NCBI GenBank assembly: GCA_027036915.1
Contig: JALWCD010000245.1
Coordinates: 3,959-18,034 of the forward strand
Source of the DNA: Thermodesulfatator sp.
GTDB lineage: Bacteria; Desulfobacterota; Thermodesulfobacteria; Thermodesulfobacteriales; Thermodesulfobacteriaceae
DNA: 14,076 nucleotides
Direction of reading: 5' to 3'
The notes under the pieces are model-generated. The model was not told where the DNA came from, ran no database searches, and saw only the letters and a program-made list of their open reading frames with translations. Below are positions 1-7,373 of this stretch, in pieces (the first letter of the stretch is position 1; each line of letters opens with the position of its first letter). The position numbers and the translations under genes were made by a program.

Positions 1-1
1 G

Positions 2-253
2 AACACCATCGAACGTCTGGTGGTCTTCGCCCGGCGTCCGGTCATAGGACCGGAGGATTTGTACTTTGCGGGTTTCGAGGCCGAAAAACTGGACCTCGAC
101 CTGGAGGAGGACCTCACCCTGGAGGAGGTGGAGAAACGTTACATTCTGCGGGTCCTGAGGGCCTGCGAGGGCAACAAGACCCTGGCCGCCCAGAAGCTCG
201 GAATCGATCGCAAAACCCTGCGGGAAAAACTCAAACGCTGGGGCCTAGCCTGA
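2..253 (+). CDS. C-terminal end of a Fis-type (probably sigma-54-dependent) transcriptional regulator, partial
   Basis: The reading frame is open from the left edge of the window, so this is the last 83 residues of a longer protein. It begins NTIERLVVFARRPVIGPEDL, which resembles the region after the AAA+ domain in NtrC-family activators (the usual E-L-x-N-x-I-E-R-L stretch). It ends in a Fis-type helix-turn-helix: an acidic linker, then LEEVEKRYILRVLRACEGNKT and LAAQKLGIDRKTLREKLKRWG. In the family this domain binds enhancer sites and the missing central domain drives sigma-54 RNA polymerase. The receiver and AAA+ domains lie outside the window, so the signal it responds to is unknown. Its 3' end overlaps the convergent W-P repeat gene by 23 bases, leaving no room for a conventional terminator between them. 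Confidence 0.85.
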   Translation, partial: NTIERLVVFARRPVIGPEDLYFAGFEAEKLDLDLEEDLTLEEVEKRYILRVLRACEGNKTLAAQKLGIDRKTLREKLKRWGLA

Positions 254-1640
254 GGAACCACAGGATTTGAAGCCCCAGCCCCCTTGAGGACCAGCTGAGA
301 CCCAGCAGGCCGTGAAGAAGTTTTACCTCCCGGCCCGTGGGGGAATGTTTATAGGAGAAAAGAAAGGCCAGTTCATGGATTTTTATTCCGGCCTCGACCT
401 CGTAACGGTAAAGCCCCCACAGGAGGCGCACATAGCGCCGTTCATCCGCAAACCGATAGACCTCAAAGAGTCTCAGAAGGGGCCCCAGATTGCGTTCTAG
501 CCCCTCGTCATAAAAGGGCAAAAGGGCCGGGAAATAAAAGAGGCTTTCACCGCTCCCGGACCGAGACCAATAGAGAAAGAGAGGCCAGGCCCTCACAAAC
601 CTTTCCCGCTCCTCACCCCGGCGGACAATTTTCCGGTAGCTAGAAAGGAGCAAAAAGCGCCCGGCAATCTCCTCCTCGTCCCCCCGTCGGAGGTGTTCGC
701 CCTGAAAAAGGGGCCAGAGGACAAAATTGGATTCGTAATCCGGCTTTTTCCGAAAACCGAAAAGCGGCCAGAGACGAAAGCCCCTCCGCTCCTCTCCCCT
801 CTGCCACTGGACGAAAGGCCAGGGAAAATCCCACTGTCTGAAACGACCGTCTCGACTCCACACCCGCTGGAAAAAGGGCCAGAGATAGATCCTCCTCCGG
901 TAAGAAGGGGTGTCCTCTCGCACGTAAAGGGGCCAGATCATACGTTTGGTGAAGGCTGGCCGGCCTTCTTCGTAGCGGGTCTCCCGTATGAAAACCGGCC
1001 ACAGGATGAAACTCCGGCGGAAAGCCCCTTTCTTTTCCCGGTAACCGAAAAGGGGCCAGACCTTAAAACCCGAAAGGGTCGGACCCCGACTGTAGTTGAA
1101 GATGGGCCAGAGGACATTGGTGGAACGATCACCGTCCACCAGGGTGGTGGAGTAAAGGGGCCAGAGGAAGAAACGAATTTCGTCGTAGCCGAAACGGCCC
1201 TTCAGCGTGCCGTAAAAGGGAAAGATTCCCCCGTAGCCCTCGCCCTCCGCCGTGCGCCCCCAGAAGATGGGGAAATAGGTGTGGCTCTTCTCCTGCCCCT
1301 TCTTCTCTCCCTCCTCCCAGTCGTAGGAAAAGAAGGGCACGAACCGAAAACGACGATAGGTCTTCTCCTGGTGGTAATGGCCGAGAGGGGAAAAGAAATA
1401 GAGGTCCTTTTCACCGGAAGCCCTGCGGTCAACCCAGGAAAACAGGGGACGCAGGGAAAAAGAAGCCTCCCGGCCGTTGCGATAGCGATAAAAAAAAGGC
1501 CCGGCCACCTCCAGGCGATTCACCTCTCCGGTCCGGGCGTAAAAAAAGAAGGGCCAGAGATTAACCCGATTTTCACCAGCCCGGACCGGAAGGGAGGCCC
1601 CCAGGATCGCAATGAGGAACAACCACAGGATTCTTCTCAT
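231..1640 (-). CDS. Secreted W-P repeat protein of unknown function, last gene of the mla operon
   Basis: I recognise no named family. The 469-residue protein starts with a signal peptide (MRRILWLFLIAILGASLPVRA, cut near residue 21), so it should cross the inner membrane. The rest is an array of short, aromatic, probably beta-stranded segments around a core of Trp-Pro plus two hydrophobic residues (LWPFF, LWPLY, VWPLF, IWPLY). Trp-Pro occurs at W29, 160, 178, 195, 214, 236, 254, 274, 291, 309 and 352; from 160 to 309 the spacing is a steady 17-22 residues. Between 45 and 145 the same pattern appears without Trp (AGPFF, LRPLF, FVPFF, YFPIF, IFPFY). Charged turns separate the segments. The start overlaps the mlaD stop by one base (TGATG), so the two are translationally coupled. 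The repeats suggest a beta-barrel or other all-beta fold in the outer membrane or periplasm. The last residue is Val rather than the aromatic typical of outer-membrane barrels, so location is open. Confidence 0.8.
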   Translation of the reverse strand: MRRILWLFLIAILGASLPVRAGENRVNLWPFFFYARTGEVNRLEVAGPFFYRYRNGREASFSLRPLFSWVDRRASGEKDLYFFSPLGHYHQEKTYRRFRFVPFFSYDWEEGEKKGQEKSHTYFPIFWGRTAEGEGYGGIFPFYGTLKGRFGYDEIRFFLWPLYSTTLVDGDRSTNVLWPIFNYSRGPTLSGFKVWPLFGYREKKGAFRRSFILWPVFIRETRYEEGRPAFTKRMIWPLYVREDTPSYRRRIYLWPFFQRVWSRDGRFRQWDFPWPFVQWQRGEERRGFRLWPLFGFRKKPDYESNFVLWPLFQGEHLRRGDEEEIAGRFLLLSSYRKIVRRGEERERFVRAWPLFLYWSRSGSGESLFYFPALLPFYDEGLERNLGPLLRLFEVYRFADERRYVRLLWGLYRYEVEAGIKIHELAFLFSYKHSPTGREVKLLHGLLGLSWSSRGLGLQILWFLRLGPSV

Positions 1641-2716
1641 CAGTGCATGGCGGCTCCGGCAATGGTTCCCAGGACCGAAATGGGCACCTGCTCCTGGATC
1701 CCGGTGGTGGCCCGGTTCACGTTCTGAAGGGCGCGTTTGGCTTCGAAGTAAAGGGAATCGTCGTTCACCAGTTTACCCAGCGTGCCCTCGCCTCTTTCGA
1801 TCTTCTTTACGATTCGTTCCAGGGAAGAGGCGGCTTCGTTCAGATGATTGTAAAGGGTCTTATCCGTAAGGAGTTTGCCCAGCGTGCCCTCACCCTTGTT
1901 AATCTTTTCGGCCACCTCCGCGATAGCCAGAGAGCCCTTCTCCACACTCTTCATGGCTTCCCGGAAGGACAGATAGAGTTCCTCATCCGTCAGGAGTTTG
2001 CCCAGCGTGCCCTCCCCTCTCTGCATCCTCTCCGAGATCTCCCGCAGATTGGCCATGGTGACCTTGAAGTCCGAAAAACTGCTCTTTATTTCCCGATAGA
2101 GTTCCTCATCGGTGAGGAGTTTGCCCAGCGTCCCTTCCCCCCGGGCCACCTTCTCTCCCACCTTCTTGAAGGCCGCGCTGGCGTCGCGAAGGTTCACGAT
2201 AAGCTCCCGGAGGTTGTTTTTACCCTCCTCGCTGCCGATGAGCTCCGCCAGACCCGAGGTCACCTGCCGTAGATCCTTGAGAGCCGGCCCCACCTCGGCG
2301 ATCACCTCGCTGAGATCCATGGGGCTCTCCGTGCGGGCGATGGTCTCCCCGGGCGCGAGTTTTTCCGGGGCCCGCCCCTGCTTGATCTCCACAAAACGAT
2401 CCCCCAGGACCCCGGCCGTCCGGATCCGGGCCTCGGCGTCTCTGGCGAGCTTTACATCCTTATAAATCAATAGCTCCACCCGGGCCCGGCCTTCCGGAAG
2501 GAGCGAGATCCGCCCCACCTTTCCGATCTCTACCCCCGCCATCTCCACCCGGGCTCCCCGCACCAGCCCCGAAACATTTTCAAACACGCCATACACGGGA
2601 TAAGTCCCCTTGGGCACCAGAGATTCCTCCGCCAGCTTGACCGTGAGATAACCCAGAGCCAGAAGGGCGGCCAGGACAAAAATACCCACCTTGATTTCGG
2701 TGCTCTTCTTATACAT
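1640..2716 (-). CDS. mlaD: MlaD-like MCE-domain lipid-binding protein
   Basis: This is the substrate-binding subunit of an Mla-type phospholipid transporter, anchored in the inner membrane and projecting into the periplasm. The 358-residue product has a short cytoplasmic tail, one membrane helix (about residues 10-28, VGIFVLAALLALGYLTVKLA), an MCE domain at about 38-115 (V-x-G-x-A-V-type core RGARVEMAGVEIGKVGRI) and a long, mostly helical C-terminal part. That part carries four copies of a GEGTLGKLLTDEELY motif at residues 192-207, 233-248, 274-289 and 308-323. E. coli MlaD is about half this length, so the tail is a large extension. I chose the start at 2716 because GGAGGAGGG lies five bases upstream and the membrane helix then sits normally; an upstream start at 2746 would add ten residues inside mlaF. 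It overlaps mlaF by eight bases. Confidence 0.93.
   Translation of the reverse strand: MYKKSTEIKVGIFVLAALLALGYLTVKLAEESLVPKGTYPVYGVFENVSGLVRGARVEMAGVEIGKVGRISLLPEGRARVELLIYKDVKLARDAEARIRTAGVLGDRFVEIKQGRAPEKLAPGETIARTESPMDLSEVIAEVGPALKDLRQVTSGLAELIGSEEGKNNLRELIVNLRDASAAFKKVGEKVARGEGTLGKLLTDEELYREIKSSFSDFKVTMANLREISERMQRGEGTLGKLLTDEELYLSFREAMKSVEKGSLAIAEVAEKINKGEGTLGKLLTDKTLYNHLNEAASSLERIVKKIERGEGTLGKLVNDDSLYFEAKRALQNVNRATTGIQEQVPISVLGTIAGAAMH
1748..2143 (-). repeat. Four tandem 16-codon repeats inside mlaD
   Basis: Four in-frame copies encode [R/K]GEGTLGKL[L/V][T/N]D-x-x-LY. The first three are 41 codons apart and the last follows after 34 codons. On the plus strand the conserved core reads ttgcccagcgtgccctc with few changes. 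The segments between copies differ in sequence but keep a helical, heptad-like character. This is a protein-level repeat and not an array of mobile or regulatory DNA. Confidence 0.9.
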
Positions 2717-3467
2717 TTCGGCCCTCCTCCGGATGACAGCCTTCAAAGGCGCTCTTTAAAAATTCCCTTACAAAAGGGTGCTCGCTTTTTCTTATTTCCT
2801 CGGGCGACCCCTCGGCCACCACCCGCCCCTCGTGCAGGATGGCAATATAATCCGCGGCCCGCATGGCAATGGGCACGTCGTGACTCACCACCACCCCGGT
2901 AAGCCGGTATTGCCGCTGGGTCTCCCGGATCAGTTTCATGATGGAGACCTGGAGGATGGGGTCAAGCCCGGTGGTGGGCTCATCAAAAAGAATGATCTCC
3001 GGTTCAAGGGCCAGGGCCCGGGCCAGGGCGGCCCTCTTCTTCATCCCTCCGGAAAGCTCCGAGGGATATTTGTCGCGGGCCTCAAGCAACCCCACCACCG
3101 AAAGCTTTTCGGCCACCTTCTCCTCGATTTCACGCTTTGAAAGCCTGCTATGCTCCCACAGAGGAAAGGCCACGTTTTCGGCCACGGTCATGGAGTCGAA
3201 AAGGGCCCCTTCCTGAAAAAGGAAACCGAATCGCCGCCGGAGTTTCTGCCACTGCCGATCCGAAAAACCCGTCACGTCCTGCCCGTCGATAAGGATGCGC
3301 CCCCGATCCGGTTTCAGCAAACCGATAATATGCTTGAGAAGCACGCTCTTTCCCGTTCCGCTTCGCCCCATGATGAAGGTGAGTTTTCCCGCCGGGATCC
3401 TGAGGTTGATGCCCCGCAGGACCTCGTGTTCCCCGAAACTCTTGTGGAGATCGACCAGTTCCACCAT
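2709..3467 (-). CDS. mlaF: MlaF-like ABC transporter ATPase
   Basis: This is the cytoplasmic ATPase that powers lipid movement through MlaE. All nucleotide-binding motifs are present in the 252-residue product: Walker A GRSGTGKS (34-41), Q-loop Gln at 85 (FLFQEGALFDSMTV), signature LSGGM (138-142), Walker B IILFDE (158-163) followed by PTTGLDP, and the switch His in VVVSHD (196). GALFDSMTVAENVAFPL and LSGGMKKRAALARAL are typical of MlaF/Ttg2A rather than of amino acid importers. The gene starts two bases after the mlaE stop (TAG-CC-ATG) and has no strong ribosome binding site, so translation is probably coupled to mlaE. Its end overlaps mlaD. The start at 3467 gives the full first beta strand (MVELVDLHKSFG). 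Confidence 0.95.
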   Translation of the reverse strand: MVELVDLHKSFGEHEVLRGINLRIPAGKLTFIMGRSGTGKSVLLKHIIGLLKPDRGRILIDGQDVTGFSDRQWQKLRRRFGFLFQEGALFDSMTVAENVAFPLWEHSRLSKREIEEKVAEKLSVVGLLEARDKYPSELSGGMKKRAALARALALEPEIILFDEPTTGLDPILQVSIMKLIRETQRQYRLTGVVVSHDVPIAMRAADYIAILHEGRVVAEGSPEEIRKSEHPFVREFLKSAFEGCHPEEGRNV

Positions 3468-3469
3468 GG

Positions 3470-4240
3470 CTAAAAGAGAAGAGAGGTCATAATGTAATCA
3501 CCCACCAGGATACTCACGGAAGCGATCACCACCGCCTCCGTGGTGGCCCGACCCACGCCCTCGGCCCCTCCGGAGGCGTTGTAACCCTTGTAACACCCTA
3601 TGATGGCAAGCAAGCCGCCGAAGACCAGGGCCTTGTAGATTCCGCTCGCGATATCCATCCACTCCACCATCTCCTGCATCTTCTTGATAAAGATACCCGC
3701 ATCCACCTTAAGGAGCATCACCCCCACCAGATAACCCCCGGCGATGCCCACCAGATCTGCAATCACCGTAAGGAGAGGGACCATCAGAACCGCGGCCCAG
3801 AAGCGTGGGACCACCAGGTAGTGCACCGGGTTGACCGCCATCACCTCCAGGGCGTCTATCTGCTCCGTGACCCGCATGGTTCCGAGTTCGGCGGCCATGG
3901 CCGAACCGGCCCGGGCCGTAACCATAAGACTGGTAAGCACCGGCCCGAGTTCCCGCACCAGGGAAAGGGCCACCAGTCCGCCCAGAAGGCTTTCGCCCCC
4001 GAATTTGGAAAGCGCGCGGTAGCTCTGAAAAGCGATGACCATCCCGGAAAAAAGGGCCGTAAGCACCACCACCAGCAGGGAATTGACCCCCACAAACTCC
4101 ATCTGTTTGAAGAAGAGTCTTACCCGATAAGGGGGTTTTACGGTGTAAGCCAGGGTGGTCAGGAAAAGAAGAGCCATTCCACCGGCCTGAGAAACGAACC
4201 CCAGACCCAGCCTTCCGAGATATTGCAGGAAGCCGAACAT
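3470..4240 (-). CDS. mlaE: MlaE-like ABC transporter permease
   Basis: This is the inner-membrane permease of the Mla-type lipid transporter; in known complexes an MlaE dimer pairs with MlaF and a ring of MlaD. The 256-residue length is normal. The most diagnostic stretch is residues 97-138, ELGPVLTSLMVTARAGSAMAAELGTMRVTEQIDALEVMAVNP, which contains the family's E-L-G-P and A-x-x-A-E-L-G-T-M motifs and the conserved E-Q-I-D-A-L. Several hydrophobic helices follow the usual pattern (about 52-75, 95-112, 148-175, 205-225 and 232-253). The start at 4240 has GGGGAGGGG just upstream and lies close behind a consensus-like promoter. It begins the transporter block mlaE-mlaF-mlaD. No mlaB or mlaC is found beside it. 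Confidence 0.95.
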   Translation of the reverse strand: MFGFLQYLGRLGLGFVSQAGGMALLFLTTLAYTVKPPYRVRLFFKQMEFVGVNSLLVVVLTALFSGMVIAFQSYRALSKFGGESLLGGLVALSLVRELGPVLTSLMVTARAGSAMAAELGTMRVTEQIDALEVMAVNPVHYLVVPRFWAAVLMVPLLTVIADLVGIAGGYLVGVMLLKVDAGIFIKKMQEMVEWMDIASGIYKALVFGGLLAIIGCYKGYNASGGAEGVGRATTEAVVIASVSILVGDYIMTSLLF

Positions 4241-4263
4241 GCCCCTCCCCGTTTTAGGGTCCC

Positions 4264-4293
4264 ATTATACAATCATTCCTCGTTCTCTAGCAA
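4264..4293 (-). promoter_or_regulatory. Probable promoter for the mlaE-mlaF-mlaD block
   Basis: On the minus strand there is a perfect -10 box TATAAT (4264-4269) and a -35 box TTGCTA (4288-4293, four of six consensus bases) separated by 18 bases. Transcription would start near 4257, leaving about 16 bases of leader that contain the mlaE ribosome binding site. The -35 box lies inside the last codons of the kinase gene. It is a sequence match only, but it sits where an internal promoter would be useful. Confidence 0.5.
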
Positions 4294-5112
4294 GCTCACG
4301 ATTTCGCCTTTAGAGGGCACCCCGGATAGTCCCGGACGGCTGACCCCGATGGCGGCCATTTCCATGGCCTTTTCGAGGGCCCGGGCCGGATTTTCTCTCT
4401 TAAAAAGGAGGGCGAAGAAGGCCCCGGCCAGGATGTCCCCGGCCCCGGTGGTATCCACGGCCCGGACCTTACGGGCCGGGAAAAACTTCTCCCGGTTTTC
4501 CACGAAGAGGCTGGCCCCTTCGGCCCCGCGGGTGAGAACCAGGATCCTCGAGCGTTCTTTGAGGGCCGCAAGCAGCCCCTCGGGATCCGCGGCCAGATCC
4601 TCCCGGCTCACCACCAGGGCTTCAAAATCAGGACTGCGGGAAAGATCCGGTCTCACGGGCTCGACCCTGCCCTCGCGCCCCACCTTTCTGAACCAGCCCT
4701 GGGGGTTGGCCACCAGGAAGCGGTAGCGAAAAGCCCGGCGGTAAACCCCGGCCTCAAGGGGCAATTCATCAAGCACCGGGGCCAGATGCAGGACCTCGGT
4801 CTCAAGAGGCCTCTCGAAGAAGGCCTCCAGATCAAGGGGGGCGGCCCGGGCCAGCACCCTCTGACGGCGCCCCTCCGGCGTCTCCAGGTTCTCAAAGACC
4901 GTGGTCTGCCGAGAGGTCTGAAGATGAAAGAAGAGTTCCGGAAAAAGGTTCTCCAGGGTCTCCAGGGGCTCCGCCGAGGCGGTCAGCACGTGCGTTTCGA
5001 GACCCAGCCTTCTTACGGTGAGCCCGGCGTAAAGGACCGCTCCCCCGAAACGAAACCCCCCTTCCGGGACGAGATCCCGGGTGAGATGCCCCACCAGGAG
5101 GTAGCGGGCCAT
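4273..5112 (-). CDS. PfkB-family (ribokinase-like) carbohydrate kinase
   Basis: The 279-residue protein belongs to the PfkB fold and should phosphorylate a sugar, nucleoside or related small alcohol using ATP. The clearest evidence is the C-terminal PfkB signature AVDTTGAGDILAGAFFALL, with DTTGAGD at 220-226 and the catalytic-base Asp at 226. The N-terminal part has a Gly-rich substrate region (GGAVLYAGLTVRRLG, 23-37). It is slightly shorter than ribokinase (about 300), and I cannot name the substrate. Its ATG follows the ilvD stop without a gap (TAGATG), so it is translationally coupled to a branched-chain amino acid gene; that does not by itself define a substrate. The stop is 32 bases before mlaE. 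Confidence 0.88.
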   Translation of the reverse strand: MARYLLVGHLTRDLVPEGGFRFGGAVLYAGLTVRRLGLETHVLTASAEPLETLENLFPELFFHLQTSRQTTVFENLETPEGRRQRVLARAAPLDLEAFFERPLETEVLHLAPVLDELPLEAGVYRRAFRYRFLVANPQGWFRKVGREGRVEPVRPDLSRSPDFEALVVSREDLAADPEGLLAALKERSRILVLTRGAEGASLFVENREKFFPARKVRAVDTTGAGDILAGAFFALLFKRENPARALEKAMEMAAIGVSRPGLSGVPSKGEIVSLLENEE

Positions 5113-6771
5113 CTATTCCTCTAGCACCGCCCCCCGGGCCCCGGAGGTCACCAGCCTGGCGTAGCGGGCCAGCACCCCGGAAACCTTCCTGCGCCTGGGA
5201 CGGAACTTCCGGCGTCTCTTCTCCAGTTCCTCCTCCGGAACCAGGAGGTCCAGCCGGCGTGCCGGGATATCGATCCGGATGGGGTCTCCGTCCCGAACCA
5301 GGGCTATGGGCCCTCCCTCGGCGGCCTCGGGGGAGACGTGGCCGATACAGGCCCCCTGGGTTCCCCCGCTGAAACGGCCGTCGGTGATGAGGGCCACCGA
5401 GGAACCAAGACCCATCCCGATGAGAGCCGAGGTGGGCGAAAGCATCTCCCGCATCCCCGGCCCCCCTTTGGGACCCTCGTAACGTATGACCACCACATCC
5501 CCGGGACGAATCTCCCTCCCGAGGATGGCCTTATAGGCCTCTTCCTCGGATTCGAAGACCCGGGCCGGCCCTTCGTGACGCATCATCTCCGGGACCACGG
5601 CGCTGGTCTTGACCACCGCCCCTTCCGGAGCCAGACTTCCCCAGAGAATGGCTATACCCCCCTCCTCCCGGTAGGCCCTCTCCAGGGGCCGAATGACCTC
5701 CGGATCCCGAATGCGAGCCGATTTCAGGACGGCCTCCAGGGTTTCTCCGGTGGCGGTAAGGACTCCGGTGTCGATGAGTCCGGCCCGTTTGAGTTCCGCC
5801 ATGACCGCCGGAATTCCGCCGGCCTCATGAAGCTCGGGCACGCTGTGGGGGCCGGCCGGAATGAGACTGGCCAGGACCGGAGTCTTGCGCGAGATCTCGT
5901 CAAAGACCGTAAGGGGCAGATCCAGCCCGGCCTCCCGGGCGATGGCCGGCACGTGAAGCACGGTGTTGGTGGAACAACCCAGGGCCATGTCCACCGCGAT
6001 GGCATTGCGGAAGGCGGCCTCGGTGGCGATCTTCCGGGGGGTGATCCTCCTGCGCAGGAGTTCGACCACTTTGAGACCGGTCTTCTTGGCCAGCCGCAGT
6101 CTTTCGGCCGAAACCGCCGGTATGGTCCCGTTTCCGGGGAGGGCCAGGCCCAGGGCCTCCGAAAGACAGTTCATGGAATTGGCCGTAAACATCCCGGCAC
6201 AGGACCCGCAGGTGGGACAGGCGCATTCCTCGAGTTCCGCGAGTTCCTCCTCCGTGAGGGCTCCACTTTTGACCTGGCCGATCCCCTCGAAGACCGAAAT
6301 CAGATTGACCTTGCGCCCCCGGAAGGACCCGGTGAGCATGGGACCTCCGGAGACCAGAAGGGCCGGAATATTCAAACGTAGGGCTGCCATGAGCATACCG
6401 GGGGTGATCTTGTCGCAACTTGAGACCAGGACCAGGGCGTCGAAGGCGTGGGCCCGGGCCATGATCTCTATGCTATCGGCAATGATCTCCCGGCTCACCA
6501 GGGAATACCTCATGCCCTCGTGGTTCATGGCGAGGCCATCGCAGACCCCGATGACCCCGAACTCCACGGGCACGGCCCCGGCCATGCGGATGCCGGCCTT
6601 GACCGCCTCGGCGATCTGACGCAGATGTACATGCCCGGGCACAATCTCGTTAAAGGCGTTGGCCACCCCCACCAGGGGTCTGCGCAACTCTTCCTCGGTA
6701 AGCCCCAGGGCCCGAAGAAGGGAGCGGTGAGGGGCCCTTTCGAGACCCTTTTTGATGCGATCGCTTCGCAT
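5113..6771 (-). CDS. ilvD: Dihydroxy-acid dehydratase
   Basis: The enzyme removes water from 2,3-dihydroxy-isovalerate and 2,3-dihydroxy-3-methylvalerate in valine, leucine and isoleucine synthesis, and feeds pantothenate synthesis. The 552-residue length is normal. Visible family motifs are [15 protein letters not shown] (77-91), [10 protein letters not shown] (117-126, Fe-S ligand C119), [18 protein letters not shown] (185-202, Fe-S ligand C191) and the late [16 protein letters not shown]. The first-cysteine position reads VPGHVHL, as in the E. coli enzyme, and not the P-C-N-x-H of [2Fe-2S] members. That suggests an oxygen-sensitive [4Fe-4S] type, by inference. The start at 6771 has GGAGGAGG six bases upstream. 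It is the first gene of the leftward operon, and no other ilv or leu gene is nearby. Confidence 0.97.
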   Translation of the reverse strand: MRSDRIKKGLERAPHRSLLRALGLTEEELRRPLVGVANAFNEIVPGHVHLRQIAEAVKAGIRMAGAVPVEFGVIGVCDGLAMNHEGMRYSLVSREIIADSIEIMARAHAFDALVLVSSCDKITPGMLMAALRLNIPALLVSGGPMLTGSFRGRKVNLISVFEGIGQVKSGALTEEELAELEECACPTCGSCAGMFTANSMNCLSEALGLALPGNGTIPAVSAERLRLAKKTGLKVVELLRRRITPRKIATEAAFRNAIAVDMALGCSTNTVLHVPAIAREAGLDLPLTVFDEISRKTPVLASLIPAGPHSVPELHEAGGIPAVMAELKRAGLIDTGVLTATGETLEAVLKSARIRDPEVIRPLERAYREEGGIAILWGSLAPEGAVVKTSAVVPEMMRHEGPARVFESEEEAYKAILGREIRPGDVVVIRYEGPKGGPGMREMLSPTSALIGMGLGSSVALITDGRFSGGTQGACIGHVSPEAAEGGPIALVRDGDPIRIDIPARRLDLLVPEEELEKRRRKFRPRRRKVSGVLARYARLVTSGARGAVLEE

Positions 6772-6803
6772 ATTCGACCTCCTCCTTTGCCCTTTCCCCT
6801 CCA

Positions 6804-6831
6804 GTTATAACACCCTTGCCTTTTCGGTAAA
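6804..6831 (-). promoter_or_regulatory. Candidate promoter for ilvD
   Basis: On the minus strand a -10 box TATAAC (6804-6809) lies 16 bases from a -35-like TTTACC (6826-6831, four of six consensus bases). A transcript would start near 6797 and include the ilvD ribosome binding site at 6778-6785. This is a plausible but unproven match in the only intergenic gap where a promoter can sit. Confidence 0.4.
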
Positions 6832-6843
6832 AGCGGTTAATTT
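6816..6843 (+). promoter_or_regulatory. Weak candidate promoter for the nfu-rpoZ-dnaJ operon
   Basis: On the plus strand TTGCCT (6816-6821) and TAATTT (6838-6843) are 16 bases apart, with four and three consensus matches. The site overlaps the candidate ilvD promoter on the other strand, so the divergent operons might interfere with each other. The gap holds nothing better, but the match is poor. Confidence 0.25.
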
Positions 6844-6874
6844 TAGCATCAAATTCGGAAAGGGGGTTTTTCTT

Positions 6875-7099
6875 ATGCGAGAAGCCGTGGAGGCCGCGCT
6901 GAACAAGGTAAGGCCCATGCTTCAGGCCGACGGCGGGGACGTGGAGCTGGTGGAAATTACGGAAGACGGGGTGGTTAAGGTCCGTCTGCAGGGGGCCTGC
7001 GGGGCCTGCCCCATGTCGCAGATGACCCTCAAGATGGGCATCGAGCGTTATCTCAAGAAGGAGGTTCCGGAGGTCAAGGCCGTGGAGGCCGTAATGTAA
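6875..7099 (+). CDS. Nfu-type iron-sulfur carrier (stand-alone NifU C-terminal domain)
   Basis: This 74-residue protein is a free-standing Nfu domain that binds an Fe-S cluster between two subunits and passes it to client enzymes. The diagnostic features are the N-terminal [26 protein letters not shown] and the cluster-binding [13 protein letters not shown] with Cys at 42 and 45. It lacks the other NifU or NfuA domains. The ATG at 6875 is chosen because AGGGGG lies upstream and the homology begins there; a longer frame back to 6752 would run through the promoter region. IlvD on the other side of the promoter and the radical SAM protein further on are Fe-S enzymes and possible clients, but this is only context. 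The stop is ten bases before rpoZ. Confidence 0.92.
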   Translation: MREAVEAALNKVRPMLQADGGDVELVEITEDGVVKVRLQGACGACPMSQMTLKMGIERYLKKEVPEVKAVEAVM

Positions 7100-7109
7100 G
7101 GAGGGGGCC

Positions 7110-7373
7110 ATGGCCCGGGTAACGGTTGAAGACTGTCTAGAGAAAGTTCCCAACCGCTTCAAACTCATTCACCTGACCGTGGAACGGGTGAGACAGTTAA
7201 GGAAAGGGGCCAAGCCCCTGGTGGAGTGCGACAACAAGGAGATCGTAACGGCTCTGAGGGAGATCGCCGCCGGGAAAGTAACCTTCGAGAACATCAAGGA
7301 ACTGGCCAGGGAGGCCGAAGAATTCTCCATCTCGGATCTTCTTGAGGGCAAGGCCCCCGGTGAGGAGTCGTGA
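7110..7373 (+). CDS. rpoZ: DNA-directed RNA polymerase omega subunit
   Basis: Omega is the small subunit that helps fold and stabilise the beta' subunit of RNA polymerase. The 87-residue product has the typical N-terminal signature [20 protein letters not shown], the central [13 protein letters not shown] and the conserved [28 protein letters not shown] lies a few bases before the start. Its usual spoT or gmk neighbours are absent. Instead it sits between an Fe-S carrier and dnaJ, and its stop overlaps the dnaJ GTG start by four bases (GTGA). Confidence 0.94.
   Translation: MARVTVEDCLEKVPNRFKLIHLTVERVRQLRKGAKPLVECDNKEIVTALREIAAGKVTFENIKELAREAEEFSISDLLEGKAPGEES

Noticed and set aside
693..1727. 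A 344-codon open frame on the plus strand opposite the W-P repeat gene
   Set aside because: It is the antisense of a GC-rich coding region. The product is a Pro/Gly/Lys-rich string with no domain, while the minus-strand frame has a signal peptide, regular repeats and operon coupling.
1748..2143. Regularly spaced repeats that could suggest a CRISPR array
   Set aside because: The repeats are in frame within mlaD, vary at wobble positions and are separated by helix-coding sequence of unequal length.
5338..6381. A 347-codon open frame on the plus strand opposite ilvD
   Set aside because: It is a shadow of the highly conserved ilvD frame; the translation is low-complexity and matches nothing.
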